Shown: piece by piece, positions 26,307 to 36,856 of the stretch
Numbering within the stretch: position 1 is the first letter of the stretch
Layout of the letters: each line of letters begins with the position of its first letter
The notes under the pieces: generated by a model
Database searches by the model: none
What the model saw: only the letters and a program-made list of their open reading frames with translations
Told to the model about the DNA's origin: nothing
Made by a program: the position numbers and the translations under genes
Assembly (NCBI RefSeq): GCF_011682045.1
Contig: NZ_VVIW01000025.1
Location: forward strand, 1 to 64,000
Origin: Massilia aquatica
GTDB lineage: Bacteria > Pseudomonadota > Gammaproteobacteria > Burkholderiales > Burkholderiaceae_D
Length of the DNA: 64,000 nucleotides
Direction of reading: 5' to 3'

Positions 26307-26636
26307 ATGACCCGCCAGCTCTTCACACGCATCGTATTGTCGCTTCTGCTGCTGATGTCGCATCAGATGGCGACCTCGCACATGATGTCGCACTGGCGCC
26401 TGGCTCCGCAGGCAACGTCGCACCAGGACAGCAGTGCGCTTGCGCGCGCAGTGGCCCAGGACCAGAGCTGCGACCAGTGCCTGGCCTTCGCCCAGCTGGC
26501 CGGACCGCTGGCCAGCCATGCGCACGGTTTTGCCTTTACCGATCCCGGCACCACGCCGCTGGCGCCGTTCACGCCCCGCACGGCCCGCGCGCGCTCCCTG
26601 CGCGCCTTTGAACCACGCGCTCCACCTCAGGCCTGA
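26307..26636 (+). CDS. Small exported Cys-x-x-Cys protein, DUF2946-like
   Basis: The 109-residue protein has a hydrophobic N-terminal signal or anchor (RIVLSLLLLMSHQMATSHMM), then a His-containing mature part with SCDQC at about residues 54-58 and a Pro/Arg-rich C-terminus. Small exported proteins with a Cys-x-x-Cys and several His residues, encoded just ahead of TonB-dependent receptors, include DUF2946 members, and this gene is probably one. It starts 21 bases after the exonuclease and ends 103 bases before a TonB-dependent receptor. Metal handling is a reasonable guess from context and from the Cys/His content but is not shown. Confidence 0.55.
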   Translation: MTRQLFTRIVLSLLLLMSHQMATSHMMSHWRLAPQATSHQDSSALARAVAQDQSCDQCLAFAQLAGPLASHAHGFAFTDPGTTPLAPFTPRTARARSLRAFEPRAPPQA

Positions 26637-26739
26637 CAGCCAGTTTCTGTTTTCAGTTCCCGTTTTAGTTTGCGTGTCGCCCCGCCGTTCGCGGCTGGCG
26701 CGCGCCTGTCTGTCACTTTTGTTTGCCCGAGGTTTTCGC

Positions 26740-28746
26740 ATGAATGTCCAACGTACGCTGCTTGCCAGCGCGATCCTGTCCGCCCTGAACTATGCCAACG
26801 CGCAAGCCGCTAGCGCTGCTGCCGGCGCCGCCGCCGATGCAGTTGTGCCCAAGGTAATCGTCACCGCCAATCCGTTCGGCAAGTCCGAAGGCGACCAGAT
26901 TCTTACGCCCACCAAGATCCTGGCGGGCGATGAGCTGCGCGACAAGCTCGGCGGCTCGCTGGGCGAAACGCTCTCGAACGAACTGGGCGTGTCGGCCTCC
27001 GGCTTCGGCGCCGGCGCCTCGCGTCCGATCATCCGCGGCCTGGAAGGCTCGCGCGTCAAGATGCTGGAAAACGGCATGGCCGTGGCCGACGTCTCCGGCC
27101 TGTCCAACGACCATGCGGTCTCGGCCGACGGTGCGGTGGCGCGCCAGATCGAAATCCTGCGCGGCCCGGCCGCCTTGCTGTACGGCTCGGGCGCCATCGG
27201 CGGCCTGGTCAACGTGGTCAACGAGCGCATCCCGACCGCGCTCGAAGACAAGCCGGCCGGCCAGCTGGAAACCCGCTACGGCACGGTCGACAAGGGCCGC
27301 AGCGCCTCCGGTTCGCTCGATGGCGCGGTCGGCAACATCGGCCTGCATATCGACGGCAACATCCGCCGCTCGGACGACTATAAGATTCCCGACAGCCGCG
27401 TGCTGAACGACCCGTCGTCGAGCTCGGGCCGTCTGCCGCAATCGTTCACGCGCCAGGATACGCTGGGCGCCGGCGCCTCGCTCATCGGCGACTGGGGTCA
27501 TGCCGGGGTGTCGGTGTCGTCGCTGAATAACCGCTACGGCATCCCCACCCTGGAAGGCTCGCAGATCGACCAGTCGCAGATGCGCTACGATCTCGATACC
27601 TTGTTGAACAAGCCGTTCGCCGGGGTCGAGACCATCAAGTTCAAGCTCGGCTACACCGATTACGAGCACGCCGAACTCGACGACGAGAACAAGGCCGAAG
27701 TCACTTTCGCCAACCGCGCCCTCGAAACCCGCGCCGAGCTGACCCATGCGCCGCTGGCCGGCTGGCATGGCACGGTCGGCATGCAGACCGAAAACGCCCA
27801 CTTCAGCGCGCTCAGCGGCGAAGGCGGCCCGGACACGGTGCCGGTCACCCATTCCACCTCGAACGCATTGTTCGTGGTGGAGGAACGCGACTTTGGCCCG
27901 GTGCGCGTGAACGCCGGCGCGCGCCTGGAATCGGTCAAGCGCAGGCCGCTCGGCAACGTCGAGCGCAAGTTCGACCTTGGTTCCTACTCGGCCGGCGCCC
28001 AGTGGCCGTTCACGCCCGGCTACAGCATGGGCGCGACGGTGTCGGTGGCGCAGCGCGCCCCGGCCACCGAAGAACTGTACTCGGGCGGTCCGCACGACGC
28101 CACTGCAACCTTTGATATCGGCAATGCCGACTTCAAGAAGGAAACCTCGCGCAACATCGAGCTGTCGCTGCAAAAAGTCAGCGGCCTGGTGCGCTGGAAG
28201 GCCAATGTGTTCCAGAACAAGGTCAAGGACTTCATCTACGGCAATATCAACGGCACCTTGGTCGATGAAGAAGGCAATCCGGGCGAGGAGCTGTTGCAGC
28301 GCATCTACCAGCAAGCCGACGCCAGCATCCGCGGCGCCGAAGCCGAAGTGACCTACAACCAGCACGGCGAAGGCCTGTCCCTGCGCGGCTTTGCCGACAC
28401 CTCGCGCGGCAAGCTCGATCAGGGCGGCAGCCTGCCGCTGCAGCCGGCCACCCGCATCGGCGTTGACACCGGCTACCGCAGCGGCCCGCTGCGCGCCGGC
28501 CTGTCGGTGGTGCGCGCCCAAACCCAGGACCGGCTCGCCAGTTTCGAGCAGAACGCAACCCCGGCTTACACCCAGGTCAGCGCCAACGTGGCCTACACTC
28601 AGCGCATGGGCTCGTTTGACCTGACCTGGTTCATGATCGCGCGCAATCTTTTGAACGAGGATATCCGCCTGTCGACCTCGGTACTTAAAGATGTTTCGCC
28701 ACTGCCCGGCCGAAATTTCCTGTTCGGCGTTCGCACCAAGTTTTAA
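26740..28746 (+). CDS. TonB-dependent outer-membrane receptor, ZnuD-like
   Basis: The 668-residue receptor has a signal peptide, then a plug domain from about residue 45 (GVSASGFGAGASRPIIRGL, and RQIEILRGPAALLYGSGAIGG at about 143-163) and a 22-strand barrel that ends in LFGVRTKF with a terminal Phe. The GLEGSRVKMLENGMAVADVSGLSNDHAV segment resembles ZnuD-type zinc receptors, but the His-rich extracellular loop of characterised ZnuD was not seen, so the metal or chelate is uncertain. A TonB box is not obvious. The small Cys-x-x-Cys protein lies upstream. A strong terminator at 28787-28817 closes the unit. Confidence 0.8.
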   Translation: MNVQRTLLASAILSALNYANAQAASAAAGAAADAVVPKVIVTANPFGKSEGDQILTPTKILAGDELRDKLGGSLGETLSNELGVSASGFGAGASRPIIRGLEGSRVKMLENGMAVADVSGLSNDHAVSADGAVARQIEILRGPAALLYGSGAIGGLVNVVNERIPTALEDKPAGQLETRYGTVDKGRSASGSLDGAVGNIGLHIDGNIRRSDDYKIPDSRVLNDPSSSSGRLPQSFTRQDTLGAGASLIGDWGHAGVSVSSLNNRYGIPTLEGSQIDQSQMRYDLDTLLNKPFAGVETIKFKLGYTDYEHAELDDENKAEVTFANRALETRAELTHAPLAGWHGTVGMQTENAHFSALSGEGGPDTVPVTHSTSNALFVVEERDFGPVRVNAGARLESVKRRPLGNVERKFDLGSYSAGAQWPFTPGYSMGATVSVAQRAPATEELYSGGPHDATATFDIGNADFKKETSRNIELSLQKVSGLVRWKANVFQNKVKDFIYGNINGTLVDEEGNPGEELLQRIYQQADASIRGAEAEVTYNQHGEGLSLRGFADTSRGKLDQGGSLPLQPATRIGVDTGYRSGPLRAGLSVVRAQTQDRLASFEQNATPAYTQVSANVAYTQRMGSFDLTWFMIARNLLNEDIRLSTSVLKDVSPLPGRNFLFGVRTKF

Positions 28747-28786
28747 GCAAGCGCAAGCATAAATTTGTTTCAGGCCGAAACCAAAC

Positions 28787-28817
28787 CCCGCTGAGAGCGA
28801 TCTCAGCGGGTTTTTTT
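28787..28817 (+). terminator. Intrinsic terminator
   Basis: A perfect CCCGCTGAGA/TCTCAGCGGG stem with a GCGA tetraloop is followed by seven T. It lies 40 bases beyond the TonB-dependent receptor stop and is a textbook rho-independent terminator. Confidence 0.9.
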
Positions 28818-28978
28818 CATGCCCCCTTAACGTGACAACCTGCTATGACGCTTGTGCCCAGTCAAACTCCGGCACTCTTGTTCTATTAAAATTTTAGCAA
28901 TACTTCTCAGGTCGCTTGTTGCCTGTTGCAGCCCAATATTTCTGTAGTTTCAACGGCCTTGGCGCCGAAGGATGAAGC

Positions 28979-30367
28979 ATGGACCGCCAGAATACTATTC
29001 GCGAGAACTATCAAACCTACATGTGGTTCCGCCAGGCTGCGGAACGCGGCGATGCGTACGCCCAGTTCAACCTGGGGCTGATGTACAAGAAAGATGGCGA
29101 ATACGGGCGCGCGGTCGGCTGGCTGCGCAAGGCTGCCCAGCAGGGACTGGCGTTCGCCCAGAACCACCTTGGCTCCATGTACTACCACGGGCGCGGGGTT
29201 CCCGAGAACCATACCGAAGCGGCCGCCTGGTTCCGCCAGGCCGCCGAGCAGGGCGACGCTTCGGCCCAGCAAAACCTGGGCCTGATGTTCCGCAAGGGGC
29301 GCGGCGTGGGGCCGTGCAACGAGCAGGCCATGACCTGGTTCTGCCGCGCCGCCGAACAGGGCGTGGCCAGCGCCCAGACCCTGCTGGCCGAATGCTATCT
29401 GGCGGGGCAGGGCGCGCCGGTCAATTATCCGCTGGCCATGGCCTGGTTCCGCAAGGCGGCCATGCAGGGCGATTCCACGGCCCAGCTCAACCTGGGATTG
29501 ATGTACAAGCACGGCCAGGGCGTCGAGAGCGACGACGAACAGGCGCTGTGCTGGTTCCGCCAGGCCGCCGCGCAAGGCAACGCCATGGCCCAGCGCCAGC
29601 TGGGCGTGGCCTACGCCGATGGGCTGGGCGTGCGCGCCGATCCCTTGCGCGCGGTGGCCTGGCTGCAGCGCGCCGCCGAGCAGGGCGACAAGGATGCCCA
29701 GTTCAGCCTGGGCGTGATGCTGGCCAACGGCCAGGGCATCGAGCGCGACGAGGCGCGCGCGCTGCAGTGGTATGCGCGCGCGGCCGAGCAGCGCCATGTA
29801 CTGGCCCAGTACAACCTGGGCAGCATGTACGCGAACGGACGCGGCACCCCGCGCGACGAAGTCCGCGCCCTCGAATGGTACCGCCGCGCGGCCGAGCAGG
29901 GCGCGGCCATCGCCCAGTTCAACCTGGGGGTCATCTACGCCAGCGGCCAGGGCGTGCCGCGCGACGATGTCCAGGCCGTGCACTGGTACCGCAGCGCCGC
30001 CGAGCAGGGCGAGGCCAGCGCCCAGAACAACCTGGGCGTGATGTACGCCAACGGCCAGGGCGTGCCGCAAGACGACGCCATGGCCGTCTGCTGGTACCGC
30101 CAGGCGGCCGAGCAGGGCCATGCGCTGGCCCAGTACAACCTGGGCGGCATGTACAACAGCGGGCGCGGGGTCGAACGCGACGCCGTGCGCTCCTACATGT
30201 GGATGCTGCTGGCGGCCGAGGCCGGCGACGAGACGGCCAACGCCAACAAGAGCATCGTGGCGCGCCGCCTGACCCCCGCCCAGATCGGCGCGGCGGTGGA
30301 CCAGTCGCAGCAGTGGCGCATGGCCCACGCCGCCGGGTCCGGCAAGGGGCCGGGCGTCATGCACTAG
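28979..30367 (+). CDS. Sel1-repeat protein
   Basis: This 462-residue protein is made almost wholly of about eleven to twelve 36-residue Sel1-like helical hairpins, each with W-[FY]-R-x-A-A-E-Q-G-x-x-x-A-Q-x-N-L-G-x-M-Y and x-G-x-G-V. There is no signal peptide, so unlike many Sel1 proteins it is probably cytoplasmic. The repeats form a protein-binding solenoid. Early repeats use WFR and later ones WYR, suggesting growth by internal duplication. An AAGGA sequence nine bases before the ATG at 28979 supports the start. It stands alone after a strong terminator. The binding partner is unknown. Confidence 0.85.
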   Translation: MDRQNTIRENYQTYMWFRQAAERGDAYAQFNLGLMYKKDGEYGRAVGWLRKAAQQGLAFAQNHLGSMYYHGRGVPENHTEAAAWFRQAAEQGDASAQQNLGLMFRKGRGVGPCNEQAMTWFCRAAEQGVASAQTLLAECYLAGQGAPVNYPLAMAWFRKAAMQGDSTAQLNLGLMYKHGQGVESDDEQALCWFRQAAAQGNAMAQRQLGVAYADGLGVRADPLRAVAWLQRAAEQGDKDAQFSLGVMLANGQGIERDEARALQWYARAAEQRHVLAQYNLGSMYANGRGTPRDEVRALEWYRRAAEQGAAIAQFNLGVIYASGQGVPRDDVQAVHWYRSAAEQGEASAQNNLGVMYANGQGVPQDDAMAVCWYRQAAEQGHALAQYNLGGMYNSGRGVERDAVRSYMWMLLAAEAGDETANANKSIVARRLTPAQIGAAVDQSQQWRMAHAAGSGKGPGVMH

Positions 30368-30444
30368 CCGGCGCGTCTGTTCATTTTATTAACGCCGCAC
30401 CACCGCGCCGCAGGCATGTCGTTCCCAGGCGCGCCAACTCGTTT

Positions 30445-30482
30445 GAAAGTTCTGTTCGGAACTTTCTTCCAGACGCTACAAT
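30445..30482 (+). promoter_or_regulatory. Palindrome overlapping a putative promoter of the cupredoxin/GGDEF-EAL operon
   Basis: A perfect GAAAGTTC-N6-GAACTTTC inverted repeat (30445-30466) lies just ahead of TACAAT (30477-30482). The repeat would cover the -35 region of a promoter starting near 30489, about 60 bases before the cupredoxin ATG. It could be an operator or a hairpin. No good -35 consensus was found. Confidence 0.35.
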
Positions 30483-30551
30483 AGGTCAGCCAACAGGCCG
30501 CACCTGCCTCGCCCACCGGGCGGGATTATCGTCCACCCTGGAATCGCGCCC

Positions 30552-31178
30552 ATGAACGCCTTATTCTGTTCGATCACCCTGGCCGCATTGTCGCTGGCCA
30601 GCAGTGCCGCCGGCGCCGCCGCCATCGCGGTGCAGGTCACCGACAACAGCGGCAAGCCGCTGGCCGACGTGGTCGTGAGCGCCGCGCCGGACGGCAGCGC
30701 GGCCGTGCCGCAAACCCTGAAAGCGGCCGAGATCGAACAGCGCGGCCTCAAGTTCCTGCCGCTGGTGAGCGTGATCCAGACCGGCAGCAAGATCTCGTTC
30801 CCGAACTTCGACAAGGTCAAGCACCACATCTATTCCTTCTCGCCAGCCAAGAAATTCGACCAGAAACTGTATTCCGGCGTGGCGGCCGCGCCACAGGTGT
30901 TCGACAAGGCCGGCACGGTTGTGCTGGGCTGCAATATCCACGATGGCATGGTGGCCTACATCAGGGTGGTCGAGACCCCGTTCTTCGCCAAGACCGACGC
31001 CGCCGGCGTGGCCCGCATCGAGCTGCCGGCGGCCGGTAAATACACGCTGTCGAGCTGGCATTTCAATATGGCCGGCGCCGCCGCCGAGCAGAGCCTGGCG
31101 GTCAAGGCCGAGGGCGCCACCGCGGCCAGCGTCAAACTGGCGCTGAAAGCGCCGGCAGCCGACGCCGCTGCGCCTTGA
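30552..31178 (+). CDS. Periplasmic cupredoxin-domain protein (methylamine-utilisation-like)
   Basis: The 208-residue protein has a signal peptide ending near residue 23 and a beta-sandwich. It carries the type 1 copper ligands His91 or His92 (DKVKHHIYSF), Cys127, His130 and Met133 in GCNIHDGM, the C-x-x-H-x-x-M loop of plastocyanin-like proteins. Similar proteins are often labelled methylamine utilisation protein, but no methylamine dehydrogenase is nearby. The C-terminal part (residues about 145-200) is an Ig-like strand-rich domain. The gene stops five bases before a membrane GGDEF/EAL enzyme, so the pair is co-transcribed and may act together. Confidence 0.8.
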   Translation: MNALFCSITLAALSLASSAAGAAAIAVQVTDNSGKPLADVVVSAAPDGSAAVPQTLKAAEIEQRGLKFLPLVSVIQTGSKISFPNFDKVKHHIYSFSPAKKFDQKLYSGVAAAPQVFDKAGTVVLGCNIHDGMVAYIRVVETPFFAKTDAAGVARIELPAAGKYTLSSWHFNMAGAAAEQSLAVKAEGATAASVKLALKAPAADAAAP

Positions 31179-31182
31179 CCGC

Positions 31183-33606
31183 ATGAAGTTGCGTTTCAAC
31201 AGTCTTGAAGGGCGCATCGTCGGCCTGTTCCTGGTGCTGATCGTGGCCGTGCAGGCGATCGGCCTGTTCGTGATCGAGCATGGCATTAACATCAACGCCC
31301 GCTCCAGCATCGCCACCGAACTGATCAACGGCGAAAAAGTCTTCCGCAAGCTGATGGAGCAAAACGCCCAGAAGCAGCGCTTCTCGGCCCAGGTGCTGGC
31401 GCGCGACACCGCTTTCGTGCAGGCCATCGGCAATGGCGACGAGGACGACCGCGCCACCGTGGCCTCGGCGCTGGCCAACAGCGGACGGCGCGCGCGCGCC
31501 GACATGACCATGCTGATCGACGGCGAACGCCGGGTCACGGTCGAAACCGGGATCGTCAAGAACGGCTCGCTGGAAACGCTGGTCCTCGGCCTGTTGGACC
31601 GCGCCGAACAGCACGACGGCGCCAGCGCGGTGGCCATTGTCGACCAGCGCCCGGTGCAGGTGGTGGTCATGCCGGTCAAGGCGCCGATCACGATCGCCTG
31701 GGTGGTGATGGGCTTTGCGCTCGACCGCCAGCTGGTGCTCGACATGCGCGAACTGTCGCAGCTCGACGTAGCGATCTTCACGCGCCAGCAGGACGGGCCC
31801 TTCACGCCGTTCGAATCGACCCTGCCGCCGCTGGCCATGGCCGGCATTACGCGCGCGCTGCAAGCGCTGCCCGAGAACCAGGCGCGCCCGTTCGACCTGG
31901 ATGTCGGCGGCATCCGCTACAGCGCGCGCCTGCTGCCGCTCGGCCTCGAAGGCGGACGCCACGCCGACGTGCTGCTGGCGCGCTCGATCGACGACGCCAC
32001 CGCCGAATACACGCGCCTGCAGCGCACCCTGATGATCCTCACCATCGTCGCCACCCTGGTCGCGTGCGGCGCGGCGGTGATTACCGCGATGCGCATCGCG
32101 CAGCCGCTGCGCCACCTGGCCGGCACCGCGCACCGCATGGAGCGCGGCGACTACGATGGCCAGATCGACGTCGAACGCACCGATGAAATCGGGGCGCTGG
32201 CCAAGGCCTTTGCCGGCATGCGCGACTCGATCGCCAAACGCGAGCACGAAATCGGCCGCCTCGCATACTGGGATTCGCTCACCGACCTGCCCAACCGCGC
32301 CCAGTTCGTGCGCCTGCTGGGCGACGCCCTGAACGAGGCGCGCCAGCGCGAGCAGGTGGTGTTCGTGCTGATGATGGACCTGGACCGCTTCAAGCACGTC
32401 AACGACGTCATGGGCCACGCGTTCGGCGACGTCCTGCTGCAAAAAGTGGCCGAACGGCTGCGCGCGCTGCTGGCCGGGTTGCAGCCGAACGAGCATCCCC
32501 AGGCCCAGCTGGCGCGCCTGGGTGGCGACGAATTCGTGGTGCTGCTGCCGGCGTCCTCGATCGACCATGCGCACAAGGTGGCCGCCGCCATCCTGCGCGC
32601 GCTCGAAGCGCCGCTCTCGCTGGAAGACCAGACCGTCGACATCGGCGCCGGCCTCGGCATGGCGGCGTATCCGATCAATGGCGCCGATTCCGAGTCGCTG
32701 CTGTCGATGGCCGAAGTGGCGATGTACGCGGCCAAGCAGCGCAACGACGGCGCGGTGGCCTACGACGCGGCGATGGACAAGTCCAGCGCCAAGAGCCTGA
32801 GCCTGCTCACGGAACTGCGCAACGCCATCGAGCGCGACGAATTCCGCCTGCACGTGCAGCCCAAGATCCGGCTCGACACCGGCGAAGTGGTGGGGGTCGA
32901 GTCGCTGGTGCGCTGGGTCCATCCCGTACGCGGCAACGTGTTCCCGGACGAATTCATCCCGTTCGCCGAGCAGACCGGCTTTATCCGCGTGCTCACGCGC
33001 TGGGTGCTGGACCAGTCGGCCGCGCTGTGCAGTGAACTGCAACGGCAGGGCATCTACTTGAAAATCTCGGTCAACCTGTCCACCCGCGACCTGCTCGACC
33101 AGGACCTGCCGGCCAAGTTCAAGGAGATCCTCACGCGCCACCAGCTCGATGCCGGCGCGTTCTGCCTCGAGATCACCGAGAGCGCCATCATGGACGACCC
33201 GGTGCGCGCCCAGCAGACGCTGGAACGCCTGCACGCCATGGGCGTCGATTTGTCGATCGACGATTTCGGCACCGGCTATTCCTCGCTGGCCTACCTCAAG
33301 CGGCTGCCGGTCGATGAGCTCAAGATCGACAAGTCCTTCGTGCTGAACATGGAAAACGACATCGGCGACACCAAGATCGTGCGCTCGACCATCGACCTCG
33401 GTCACAATATGGGCTTGCGGGTGGTGGCCGAAGGGATCGAGAGCGAAGCGGTGTGGCGCCTGCTGGCCGCGCTGGGCTGCGACCAGGGCCAGGGCTATTT
33501 CATGAGCCGGCCGATCGCCGCCGACAAGCTGGTTGGCTGGATCGCCGGCTGGACTCCGCCCGCCAAATCGGCGCTGCCCTACACCGAGTCGGTTGGCTCG
33601 ACCTGA
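31183..33606 (+). CDS. Membrane-bound GGDEF/EAL cyclic-di-GMP enzyme
   Basis: The 807-residue protein has TM1 at 12-31, a periplasmic double-CACHE-like sensor to about 280, TM2 at 283-303, HAMP to about 356, then GGDEF and EAL domains. The GGDEF motif (447-451) is intact and no RxxD inhibitory site was seen immediately upstream. In the EAL domain the signature is ESL (573-575) instead of EAL. The other metal and catalytic residues in SVNLST, LEITES, DDFGTGYSS, KIDKSFV, VAEGIE and QGQGYFM are present, so both activities may work. It lies four bases after the cupredoxin gene, suggesting that a redox or copper signal in the periplasm controls c-di-GMP. Its 3' end overlaps the convergent membrane protein by 28 bases. 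Confidence 0.85.
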   Translation: MKLRFNSLEGRIVGLFLVLIVAVQAIGLFVIEHGININARSSIATELINGEKVFRKLMEQNAQKQRFSAQVLARDTAFVQAIGNGDEDDRATVASALANSGRRARADMTMLIDGERRVTVETGIVKNGSLETLVLGLLDRAEQHDGASAVAIVDQRPVQVVVMPVKAPITIAWVVMGFALDRQLVLDMRELSQLDVAIFTRQQDGPFTPFESTLPPLAMAGITRALQALPENQARPFDLDVGGIRYSARLLPLGLEGGRHADVLLARSIDDATAEYTRLQRTLMILTIVATLVACGAAVITAMRIAQPLRHLAGTAHRMERGDYDGQIDVERTDEIGALAKAFAGMRDSIAKREHEIGRLAYWDSLTDLPNRAQFVRLLGDALNEARQREQVVFVLMMDLDRFKHVNDVMGHAFGDVLLQKVAERLRALLAGLQPNEHPQAQLARLGGDEFVVLLPASSIDHAHKVAAAILRALEAPLSLEDQTVDIGAGLGMAAYPINGADSESLLSMAEVAMYAAKQRNDGAVAYDAAMDKSSAKSLSLLTELRNAIERDEFRLHVQPKIRLDTGEVVGVESLVRWVHPVRGNVFPDEFIPFAEQTGFIRVLTRWVLDQSAALCSELQRQGIYLKISVNLSTRDLLDQDLPAKFKEILTRHQLDAGAFCLEITESAIMDDPVRAQQTLERLHAMGVDLSIDDFGTGYSSLAYLKRLPVDELKIDKSFVLNMENDIGDTKIVRSTIDLGHNMGLRVVAEGIESEAVWRLLAALGCDQGQGYFMSRPIAADKLVGWIAGWTPPAKSALPYTESVGST

Positions 33607-34025
33607 GCCGGACTGCTGCGCCGCTCCCACAGGTGCAGCGCGCCATGGAAGAAAAAATGAATGACGGCGATGAAAGCCAGCGCCAGGTTCCACAGAAAGA
33701 TGCCGGTACCCGGATGGGCGTACTTGCCGTCGTCGAGTAGTGCAAGGGCCAGCAGCAGCCAGGCCGCCGCCAGGTAAAACAGGCGCACCACACGGCACCA
33801 CCAGAACGCCGCCACGGCAAACACGGGCACGAAGAAATAGGCATTGAAGCGGTTCGACAGCTGCCCTTCAAGGCTGCGCAGGGTGAGCCGCCACAAGGCC
33901 TCGTGCGGCGCGCCGGCCCAGTGCGACTCGACCGCGAGATACGTCACCGTCCACCAGGTCAGCAAGCAGCCGGCAAAAGCCAGTACGCAGTGCAGGGCGG
34001 TGCCGCCAAGGTGCATGGTTTTCAT
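33579..34025 (-). CDS. Four-helix membrane protein, paralogue of the upstream gene
   Basis: From the ATG at 34025 the product has 148 residues with four predicted membrane helices and conserved HCVLAFAGCLLTWWTVTYL, YFFVPVFAVAAFWW, and a C-terminal IHFFFHGALHLW. It aligns throughout with the protein encoded at 34022-34462. The start overlaps the stop of that gene as ATGA, so the two are translationally coupled. A longer in-frame reading exists but lacks membrane character in the extension. The family was not recognised. Its last 28 bases overlap the end of the convergent GGDEF/EAL gene. Confidence 0.65.
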   Translation of the reverse strand: MKTMHLGGTALHCVLAFAGCLLTWWTVTYLAVESHWAGAPHEALWRLTLRSLEGQLSNRFNAYFFVPVFAVAAFWWCRVVRLFYLAAAWLLLALALLDDGKYAHPGTGIFLWNLALAFIAVIHFFFHGALHLWERRSSPAQVEPTDSV

Positions 34026-34462
34026 GGTTCGCGGCGCCGCCACAAGCGCAAGGTGCCAGCAATGACAAAATGAATGGCGGCGATGAAGCCCACCACCATA
34101 TTGTGACCCAACACGGCGATACTGACGTTGTGGTCGTCGGCGCCGCCGAACAAAAGGGCGAGGAGCACCAATATCGTCAATGCCAGATAAACCAGCCTGG
34201 AGACGCGGCTCCACAAGAACAACGCGACCGTAAAAACCGGAATGAGAAAGATGTAGTAAAAGGGCTCGGCGAGTTGAACTTCGACGGCGCGCATCGCGAG
34301 CGACCAGATCGGCTCGGACCTCACGTCAGGCGCGTGGTGCGCGGTGTCGAAATACGTCACTGTATACCAGGTCAGCAGGCAGGCGACGAAGGCGAGCGCG
34401 CAGTGCATGACATAGTTGTCGAGGACGAAGCGCCGGGCAGCGCGCAGGGTTGTGTTGGTCAT
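34022..34462 (-). CDS. Four-helix membrane protein, paralogue of the downstream gene
   Basis: The 146-residue product has four membrane helices, including HCALAFVACLLTWYTVTYF, YYIFLIPVFTVALFLW and a C-terminal HFVIAGTLRLWRRREP. It is a clear paralogue of the 33579-34025 product. They share the T-W-[WY]-T-V-T-Y core and a final IH-F-x-x-x-G-x-L-x-L-W. The pair overlaps by four bases as ATGA. Together they could make a heteromeric membrane complex, but this is inference from the duplication and coupling. The function is unknown. Confidence 0.65.
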   Translation of the reverse strand: MTNTTLRAARRFVLDNYVMHCALAFVACLLTWYTVTYFDTAHHAPDVRSEPIWSLAMRAVEVQLAEPFYYIFLIPVFTVALFLWSRVSRLVYLALTILVLLALLFGGADDHNVSIAVLGHNMVVGFIAAIHFVIAGTLRLWRRREP

Positions 34463-34633
34463 GGTGGCTCGGACGGTATTGTTGCGGCGGGCTGCGGCCT
34501 CATTCTAACCGATGCACCGGGCCAGTTCAAAAAGGCGATACCCGGTTTTCTGCCCGCCCGCCATCGCCAGCGCCCGCATTTCGCGCTATGATCTTTCCCG
34601 GCAAAGTTGCCCATATTACCAAGAGACAGAACC

Positions 34634-36808
<2,175 letters not shown>

Positions 36809-36819
36809 AGGTGCATGTC

Positions 36820-36855
36820 GCCCCCTCGCCAGCGGCTTGCGGTGAGGGGGCTTTG
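36820..36855. terminator. Hairpin terminator between convergent genes
   Basis: GCCCCCTCGCC (36820-36830) pairs with GGTGAGGGGGC (36841-36851) with one mismatch and a ten-base loop, followed by CTTTG. The T run is short, so it is a modest terminator. It separates the prolyl oligopeptidase from the small minus-strand gene that ends at 36857. Confidence 0.55.
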
Positions 36856-36856
36856 T

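Noticed and set aside
28907-30364. Repetitive minus-strand frame with many GHG/LLG units
   Set aside because: Reverse of the Sel1 repeats; its periodicity comes from the real gene.
31132-33801. 889-codon open frame opposite the GGDEF/EAL gene
   Set aside because: Mirror of the real gene in a high-GC genome; no domain, no ribosome site.
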